NCBI GenBank assembly: GCA_903899865.1
Contig: CAIUKZ010000550.1
Location: 1-11,557, forward strand
Source of the DNA: an uncultured Bacteroidales bacterium
GTDB taxonomy: Bacteria; Bacteroidota; Bacteroidia; Bacteroidales; Paludibacteraceae
Length of the DNA: 11,557 nucleotides
Reading direction: 5' to 3'
Within the stretch, counting starts at the first letter, position 1, and every line of letters begins with the position of its first letter. Positions 6,565 to 11,557 of this stretch are shown one piece after another. Below the pieces are notes generated by a model, which was not told where the DNA came from, did no database searches, and was given only the letters and a program-made list of their open reading frames with translations. Both the position numbers and the translations under genes were made by a program.

Positions 6565-7179
6565 TTATTTAATCAGTTTCAAACCTGAAAGAGCCGATGC
6601 ATCATAAGGCCGAATAATTAAAGCTTGATTGAAAAGCACTTTTGCATCACCAGCTTTTCCAGTATTAAGTTTGCACCATGCTAGCATTATTACTGAGTTA
6701 TAGTCTAGCGGATAAAGGTTTACGTTCTTTTCAAACAGCTTGCTTGCAGTGGCGTAATCTTTTTTGTTGTAGTACATCACGCCCAACCAATAATTGGCAG
6801 TGGAGTTTTGTGGGTCAATCTTGAGAATCTGAATGTAATTGGCTTTTACCTTTTCCCAACTTTCGATTGCACTTAACGGTTTGATGCATCCAAATCGTGC
6901 TTCAATGGCATAAGGTTTAAGTGCGATTGCAGTTTCATAATACTTAATGGACTCAGTGTACTGTTTGGACAAATAGTACAACCACCCTAATCGAATGTTG
7001 AGTGGGTAATTGTCGGCTGTACTAAGTGTTTTTAGATCACTGATAGCAGCACTGTAATTACCTGCTTGTTCAGACACGTAGCTTTTAGAAAATAATGCTT
7101 GGGCATTGTTTTCGGCTTGCACTGTCAAAACACTGCAAGCAACTAAAAATGTAAGTGTAATTTTTTTTAAAGTTTCCAT
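6565..7179 (-). CDS. Exported tetratricopeptide-repeat protein (204 aa)
   Basis: A signal peptide (1-22, ending VQA before Glu23) is followed almost entirely by TPR-type helical repeats at about 27-55, 59-92, 93-122, 126-158 and 160-193. Consensus positions are visible: LGWLYYLSKQYTESIKYYETAIALKP (64-89), WLGVMYYNKKDYATASKLFEKNV (131-153), and a final copy ending ALIIRPYDASALSGL. No catalytic domain is present, so it is probably a periplasmic scaffold that binds other proteins; without a lipobox it is not a lipoprotein. Its ATG overlaps the end of the TPR/barrel gene by 13 bases and is preceded by AGGAGG at 7186-7191, an ideal Shine-Dalgarno with a 6-base spacer, which is rare in this window. 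It is the last gene of the operon, followed by a terminator hairpin. A partnership with the adjacent TPR/barrel protein is inferred. Confidence 0.88.
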   Translation of the reverse strand: METLKKITLTFLVACSVLTVQAENNAQALFSKSYVSEQAGNYSAAISDLKTLSTADNYPLNIRLGWLYYLSKQYTESIKYYETAIALKPYAIEARFGCIKPLSAIESWEKVKANYIQILKIDPQNSTANYWLGVMYYNKKDYATASKLFEKNVNLYPLDYNSVIMLAWCKLNTGKAGDAKVLFNQALIIRPYDASALSGLKLIK

Positions 7180-8396
7180 ATTATTCCTCCTGAAATTGAT
7201 TGTTGTTGATAGGTTTGTATTGATGTGTCGTAGTTGATGAGTTCCTTCTGTTCATAACCATAATTGGCAAAGAGAGTGAGTGGCTTTATGAAATTCCAAA
7301 AAATGGTTGCTCCTATACGAAACGTAGTTGCATCTGGAGCATTATAAATGTACATTCCGTCGTTATCATGAAAATTTCGTAGATTCCCAGTGGTGATATT
7401 GGTCTCAAATAAGACCGACTTAAAAGGGGCAAAACTAAGTTTCTGATTCATCACCCACCTGCTAGCATAGGGCTGTAGCTGATCATCTAATTGGAAAAGA
7501 TAAGATGCAGTACTTTTAAAGGCAAAATGCATGGCTTTAGGTATTACAAACCCTATGCTTGCATCCAGCTGGTTGTAATATTTACTTCCCATTTGGCGAT
7601 TGAAAAAGCCTATCGTATCAAGTCGGAAAACAGATGCACCTAAGCTACAATTCAAGAATGAGCATCTGGTGGAAAATTTTGCATAAAAAAAATCTCCCTT
7701 AAGTGTGTCATTGAGCTGTCTTACATCAGGTGTTTTATTCACATTGGAATGTATCAAATGGTAAGCCGCATCGATGGTACTATTGGGAGTTAAAACGTAG
7801 TTTAATTTCACATAATACTCTGATTGAAGTGATGTGACGCCAGTGACAATGCCTTGTTTGTAATATGACACCGCCTGATAAACAGACAGTTTGTTGATCA
7901 ACAATGTATTGATTCCTACCCTATAATAACTGGGATTGGATCTGATATGACTATCATTGGACTTATAGTTATATTCTACATCCACAGCATCCAGTAATTT
8001 TGTGGATCTAATTTTTAATCCGTTCCTAGTTTCAGGCGGCAAAAGGGACTGATAATAACGGGTAGCAGCGTCATCGCCCAGATTGAGACTGCAGTAGTAA
8101 AGCATCAAAATGGATGTTTCATCAGATTGGTCATAATGCAATGATTGCTGATATTGGAATTTGGCTTGGTCATAATTCTGTTGCATAAAAAAAGCATATC
8201 CCATCAATTGGCGCATTGCTTTGTAATCAATACCCTGCCTAACAGCCTGTTTGCCTGTAATCAATAAATCATCCCACTTTCCTTGCTTGTAATAACTGTG
8301 AATAAGACTATCGACCTCAGCAAAAGTCAAACTTTCTTGAGCACTCATATTGAAAACAAAACAAGACAAACAAATTACTAGCACTAACTGACGCAT
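7167..8396 (-). CDS. TPR plus outer-membrane beta-barrel protein
   Basis: A signal peptide (1-19, ending MSA before Gln20) leads into a short helical, TPR-like region (about 24-118) that includes MGYAFFMQQNYDQAKFQYQQSL (65-86). From about residue 130 the sequence changes to alternating polar/hydrophobic strands rich in Tyr, Phe, Asn and Ser with short turns, roughly a dozen or more strands (for example 156-164, 170-182, 191-201, 234-246, 288-300, 371-383). It ends GGIIWKL. This order, periplasmic TPR then barrel, resembles YaiO-type outer-membrane proteins, but I cannot confirm membership. The barrel would sit in the outer membrane with the TPR part in the periplasm. The ATG overlaps the transporter/peptidase stop by 13 bases and the stop overlaps the next gene by 13 bases, so it is translationally coupled on both sides. 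No Shine-Dalgarno precedes it. Confidence 0.82.
   Translation of the reverse strand: MRQLVLVICLSCFVFNMSAQESLTFAEVDSLIHSYYKQGKWDDLLITGKQAVRQGIDYKAMRQLMGYAFFMQQNYDQAKFQYQQSLHYDQSDETSILMLYYCSLNLGDDAATRYYQSLLPPETRNGLKIRSTKLLDAVDVEYNYKSNDSHIRSNPSYYRVGINTLLINKLSVYQAVSYYKQGIVTGVTSLQSEYYVKLNYVLTPNSTIDAAYHLIHSNVNKTPDVRQLNDTLKGDFFYAKFSTRCSFLNCSLGASVFRLDTIGFFNRQMGSKYYNQLDASIGFVIPKAMHFAFKSTASYLFQLDDQLQPYASRWVMNQKLSFAPFKSVLFETNITTGNLRNFHDNDGMYIYNAPDATTFRIGATIFWNFIKPLTLFANYGYEQKELINYDTSIQTYQQQSISGGIIWKL
7186..7191 (-). promoter_or_regulatory. Shine-Dalgarno AGGAGG inside the upstream gene
   Basis: The minus strand reads AGGAGG 6 bases before the ATG at 7179. It lies within the last codons of the TPR/barrel gene (Gly-Gly). 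It fixes the start of the small TPR gene and suggests efficient re-initiation by ribosomes finishing the upstream gene. Confidence 0.6.
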
Positions 8397-10591
8397 GTTG
8401 CAATTATTTTGACGTCCTTGGACTGATACGAAAATCCAACGATTTTATGTTTTTTTACTACTATTTCACTGGTTGAAGTCACAGTTGACTTTCCCAAAAT
8501 CGAAACGCTGATATGTGATTTCAGATTGACCGTGTCACTTTCCATTGTAAAATCAATTGAACTTGCCAATAGTACAAATTGAACCTTCACAAACCTATAA
8601 AATGGAGCAACAAAGTCATGAGCTATCAAACTGAATTTGTTACGATTGAATGTGTTTACAGGCAGTGTGTCTTTGACATCTACCCCTTGTGTATTGCCCA
8701 AAAATACTTTGTACGAAGATAAGTAAAAATAATACATCAAGGACTTCTTGTCACCATAAAAGCTGGAAAAATAGAATATCGAACCGTCGTAGTAATAGTA
8801 GGCTGTGGTTTCTGTAGATTTGCAATACAAATACTTGTTATTATACGCATCGGTATGTGCTTCCCAATTTTCGACTGCCATATTGCCTTTGCTATCAGTG
8901 TATTGAAAGTTGAAAGTAGTGTTAGGAGCAATATCAAAAGCAGCTTGAAGCACATAGTTGACATCTATTGCCGACAGTTTGGTTCCTTCTACAGGGCGTG
9001 CAAACTGCTTGACTTCGGAGGTATCCTGAGACACCGATCTGAAATAGGCCAATGGATAATCCAATGTTTTGGCTCCAAGCACGGGAGTGGCTTGCACCTG
9101 AAAGTGGAGGTGCGGCTCAGGCGAACGACCCGAATTGCCACACAAAGCTACCAAATCACCACGCCGAACATATTGCCCTTTTTCCACACGAAAAGATCCT
9201 TTTCTCAAATGCGACATTTGAGTATAAAGACCCGATAGGTGACGAATGATAATGGTGTTTCCCCAATTGCTCGTGGTGTTAACCTTTCCTATTTCGTTGT
9301 CATCTACATAATCAATAATTTCTTCCACATAGCCATCGGCAGGTGAGAGTATGGGCTTATTGTAAGCATAATAGTCTTCACAGAACTGACCATCACCAGC
9401 ATAGGTTTTCCCTTGGTCGTCGCTGATCATAAAGTCGTATGCTTTTCCCCATTCTCCTTTGTGCGTGTGCATTCCATCATGCCCTTGGGTCACAGTCCAT
9501 TCGCCCCAAAACGGAACATAAAGTGGGAAAAGATATGAATTGCCAAGTCGCTCCTTGTTATTCTCAAAAGTATATAAATTCATTTCTGGAGAATAATTTT
9601 GTACAGGCGTGGTGATAAGATGAGTAGGATTGGTTCTCAAATGTAAAAAATAGACAAACAATATTACTACAAATGAAAATGGTAGTGAAAAAATATGCAG
9701 CTGAAAAACTTCAAAAAACGAATTAAAAAATATCAAAACTAACGAAGTCAACGGCACCAACAGGATGGTCCACAGATAGGAATAACGTGAGGGTATCACA
9801 AAAAATCCACCGATGGCAATAGCTACCATGATGTAATTGGCACCAATGTTATAATAATTGATGCTAGCAGCTTCTGATCCAGAAAACTGTGCAAAAAAGT
9901 AGGCAGCAAAAAAACCCACCAATGTCAATGAAAATGCAATACGTGAACAAATGAGCATTGCTAATGCTATCAACAAGCCTGTAAGCATGTTGTCTTGAAA
10001 TAAAATCGAACTCAATGATCGTAAATAGACACCCACCAACTGATGAACAGGGAAAGTATCGATGGTTTGAAAAAGATTGACCAAACTATTTCCACCAATG
10101 GAATACAACTCATTGATCCAATAGATATTCCGCTGAGTAAGACCCAAATTCTCGAAATGAGAGGATGGCATATCGATGAACCAAAATGTCAGTACAAATG
10201 GAATACTTAGCACTGGTAAGCCATACTTGCCCAACCAACTTCCAAGTGTTACCGATAGTATCAGTGTGAGCAAAGACGCCAAAATCAGCAAACTAAAAAA
10301 CACCCAACTAGGATCAAACATCGTTCCCATACCTATGCCAGTGAGCAGTGCATTGAAACTGTACAAACCCTTTTTTAGTTGAAACTTATCCACGCCCATG
10401 TAATGACCTATCATCACTGCTATCAATACGGACAATAGCCCACTCAATCCTGCAAACAAATTGAAAAATGACACCAACATCAACACCGCAGCAAAAAATC
10501 GGTTGTTGAAAAAGAACACCACCGAATAGCTGTTCAGTATTGCAGGAAGAATAATGGTCTTAATATTGTGTATGCTGTCTTTTAATGCCAT
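8384..10591 (-). CDS. Urea transporter fused to M23 metallopeptidase domain
   Basis: Residues about 10-320 form a urea transporter domain (PF03253) with the internal duplication of that family. The first half has LYSFNALLTG (76-85) and LPVLSIPFVLTFW (125-137). The second half has YNIGANYIMVAIAIGGFF (247-264) and IFSLPFSFVVILF (300-312). Such proteins form passive channels for urea or short amides in the inner membrane. Residues about 355-520 are an M23/LytM-type zinc peptidase domain with predicted ligands His377, Asp386 and His496 and catalytic-site His461 and His494, in QMSHL and GNSGRSPEPHLHFQ. M23 enzymes cut peptidoglycan cross-bridges; here all key residues appear intact, though the first His and Asp are spaced wider than the usual HxxxD. 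Residues about 530-735 are beta-rich and unassigned. Overlap with the next gene shows an operon. The peptidase should be periplasmic. Substrate and cleavage activity are untested. Confidence 0.9.
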   Translation of the reverse strand: MALKDSIHNIKTIILPAILNSYSVVFFFNNRFFAAVLMLVSFFNLFAGLSGLLSVLIAVMIGHYMGVDKFQLKKGLYSFNALLTGIGMGTMFDPSWVFFSLLILASLLTLILSVTLGSWLGKYGLPVLSIPFVLTFWFIDMPSSHFENLGLTQRNIYWINELYSIGGNSLVNLFQTIDTFPVHQLVGVYLRSLSSILFQDNMLTGLLIALAMLICSRIAFSLTLVGFFAAYFFAQFSGSEAASINYYNIGANYIMVAIAIGGFFVIPSRYSYLWTILLVPLTSLVLIFFNSFFEVFQLHIFSLPFSFVVILFVYFLHLRTNPTHLITTPVQNYSPEMNLYTFENNKERLGNSYLFPLYVPFWGEWTVTQGHDGMHTHKGEWGKAYDFMISDDQGKTYAGDGQFCEDYYAYNKPILSPADGYVEEIIDYVDDNEIGKVNTTSNWGNTIIIRHLSGLYTQMSHLRKGSFRVEKGQYVRRGDLVALCGNSGRSPEPHLHFQVQATPVLGAKTLDYPLAYFRSVSQDTSEVKQFARPVEGTKLSAIDVNYVLQAAFDIAPNTTFNFQYTDSKGNMAVENWEAHTDAYNNKYLYCKSTETTAYYYYDGSIFYFSSFYGDKKSLMYYFYLSSYKVFLGNTQGVDVKDTLPVNTFNRNKFSLIAHDFVAPFYRFVKVQFVLLASSIDFTMESDTVNLKSHISVSILGKSTVTSTSEIVVKKHKIVGFSYQSKDVKIIATCVS

Positions 10592-10619
10592 GATTTTCTA
10601 TTAATTAGGTTCATTAACA

Positions 10620-10660
10620 AAGTCATAGAATTACCCATTAAAGTGGTAATTCCATGACTT
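10620..10660 (-). terminator. 16-bp hairpin between decarboxylase and urea transporter genes
   Basis: Arms 10620-10635 and 10645-10660 pair over 16 bp with a 9-base loop. The one mismatch on the plus strand (A10627 opposite C10653) becomes a G-U pair in the minus-strand RNA, so the stem is fully paired only in the direction the flanking genes are transcribed. The T-run after it is short (TTTG), making it a weak intrinsic terminator. It could end the decarboxylase transcript, partly attenuate read-through, or be a leader structure of the transporter mRNA. Confidence 0.55.
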
Positions 10661-10674
10661 GTAATATTGGTTTT

Positions 10675-10682
10675 CAAAGATA
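10675..10682 (-). promoter_or_regulatory. Candidate -7 element for the urea transporter operon
   Basis: The minus strand reads TATCTTTG (TAnnTTTG), 83 bases upstream of the transporter ATG and 53 bases after the decarboxylase stop. A transcript from here would start near 10667 and carry the 16-bp hairpin in its leader. No clear -33 box was found, so the call is tentative. Confidence 0.35.
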
Positions 10683-10735
10683 GGTATTTCCATTCATCAG
10701 TAGAATAAAAACCGAAGCGTACAAGGCAAATGGCT

Positions 10736-11557
10736 CTAAACTTTGGATGTCTCTACCGTGGATGATGCAACAGGTGTCAGTGGATTATATTCCAAATGAG
10801 ATGGAATTTGCTCATTTTCCAAAAGTGTATCCAGCGTTTCTGCTTTGCGAATCACATGCGTATGGTTATCCATATCTATCATCACGATGTTGGGACGAAG
10901 GGTGATAAATTGCATCCATTGTGTCATGTTATACGCACCCACTTTGTGCACCACCACATGATTTCCTTTTTCTAACAGTGGCAAAGTAATGCTTTCGCGG
11001 ATGATGTCGATGTTCATACACAAGGGGCCATAAAGCACCATTTCCTCGCTGTGATGACCAAATTCCTGTGCCGGACTGATTTTGTGATCATACCAAAATG
11101 CGGTAAACAACGTATTCACACCAAAGTCCATGATGGTAGATCTGCGTCCATCCGAAAGGCGCTTGGTGGCAAGAACCGACCCAAGTAAATAGCCCGCATC
11201 GTCTATCAGTGCGCGACCAGTTTCAAGGATTAACATCGGTAGGTCTTCATGTTTGAAGCCATAACCAAGAATCACATCCGTAATAGCATCAGCAAACTGA
11301 TCAATGGATGGAACCGTGTCTGAACCTGGAAGATAGGATCCTTTCAAGGTGTTTTGTGATGGGAAACCACCACCAAGATCGATGTATTGAATGGTCATTT
11401 TGAATTTTTCTTTCAAACTCCAAGCTAGTTCACACAACTTGCTTGCGGCATTGGCATACGCCCATGGTGCCAACATAAAAGTACCAATGTGGCAATGAAG
11501 TCCTACTAGTTCCAAGTTTTCAGAGTTGACAATTCTAGTCAATGCATTCCAAGCTTG
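10736..11557 (-). CDS. Fold-type III PLP decarboxylase, N-terminus missing
   Basis: The frame runs open to the window edge at 11557, so the gene continues beyond it; 273 residues are visible. It belongs to the alanine-racemase-fold decarboxylases (diaminopimelate, ornithine, arginine and carboxynorspermidine decarboxylases). Motifs in order are GLHCHIGT (11503-11480), GGG of IDLGGGFP that holds the PLP phosphate, ETGRALIDDAG where diaminopimelate decarboxylases usually have EPGR, YGPLCMNID with the catalytic Cys and Asp, and VGAYNMTQW with the PLP-contacting Tyr. The PLP-binding lysine must lie in the missing part. The C-terminus (IRKAETLDTLLENEQIPSHL) is of the kind seen in amino-acid decarboxylases outside lysine synthesis. 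The departure from EPGR makes a plain LysA less likely, and a basic amino acid or a specialised substrate is inferred. It lies upstream of the urea transporter gene in the same direction. Confidence 0.87.
   Translation of the reverse strand, partial: QAWNALTRIVNSENLELVGLHCHIGTFMLAPWAYANAASKLCELAWSLKEKFKMTIQYIDLGGGFPSQNTLKGSYLPGSDTVPSIDQFADAITDVILGYGFKHEDLPMLILETGRALIDDAGYLLGSVLATKRLSDGRRSTIMDFGVNTLFTAFWYDHKISPAQEFGHHSEEMVLYGPLCMNIDIIRESITLPLLEKGNHVVVHKVGAYNMTQWMQFITLRPNIVMIDMDNHTHVIRKAETLDTLLENEQIPSHLEYNPLTPVASSTVETSKV

Noticed and set aside
8855..9238. 127-codon open frame on the plus strand opposite the M23 domain
   Set aside because: It lies fully antisense to the transporter/peptidase gene, whose frame carries strong domain motifs; the plus-strand product has no recognisable feature.
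11540..11542. Possible TTG start for the decarboxylase
   Set aside because: The frame stays open to the window edge (codons for QAWNA precede it), and the family needs some 100 or more further N-terminal residues including the PLP lysine, so this is an internal codon.

Overview
The window looks like a chromosomal segment from a member of the Bacteroidota. It is AT-rich by eye. Several intergenic gaps carry the phylum's TAnnTTTG promoter element, most genes lack a Shine-Dalgarno sequence, signal peptides end just before a Gln in two cases, and the RNase H has the viroplasmin-like N-terminal domain common in this phylum. Placement below phylum is not attempted. I saw no insertion sequence, CRISPR array, phage gene or rRNA, and no gene-free stretch exceeds 300 bases.

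Left part (1-4094), mostly rightward. It opens with the lysine-rich tail of an incomplete gene (to 197). An unrecognised secreted protein of 268 residues follows (275-1081), closed by a perfect 13-bp hairpin. A tRNA-Arg(CCU) lies on the minus strand (1160-1231). Next come a GT83/ArnT-like membrane glycosyltransferase (1279-2967) and, 2 bases on, a GtrA-like small membrane protein (2970-3359). This pair suggests lipid-linked sugar transfer at the inner membrane. A ribonuclease H with all four catalytic acidic residues (3462-4094) ends this part.

Middle part (4184-6368), leftward. Two 342-residue paralogues align end to end without a gap, at about 40% identity by hand count. Their N-terminal halves resemble GNAT acyltransferases and their C-terminal halves may be a second, degenerate GNAT fold. 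Each has its own candidate promoter, so this is a tandem duplication rather than a simple operon. Substrate and role are unknown.

Right part (6565-11557), leftward. In transcription order it holds a fold-type III PLP decarboxylase cut by the window edge, a urea-transporter domain fused to an M23 metallopeptidase domain and an unassigned C-terminal region, a TPR plus outer-membrane beta-barrel protein, and a small exported TPR protein closed by a terminator hairpin. The last three genes overlap by 13 bases at each junction and are almost certainly co-transcribed. A 16-bp hairpin separates the decarboxylase from the transporter and could be a terminator or a leader structure. The products would span inner membrane, periplasm and outer membrane, so an envelope system tied to urea or a similar small amide is possible. 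This cluster is the most unusual part of the window; its joint function is inference only.
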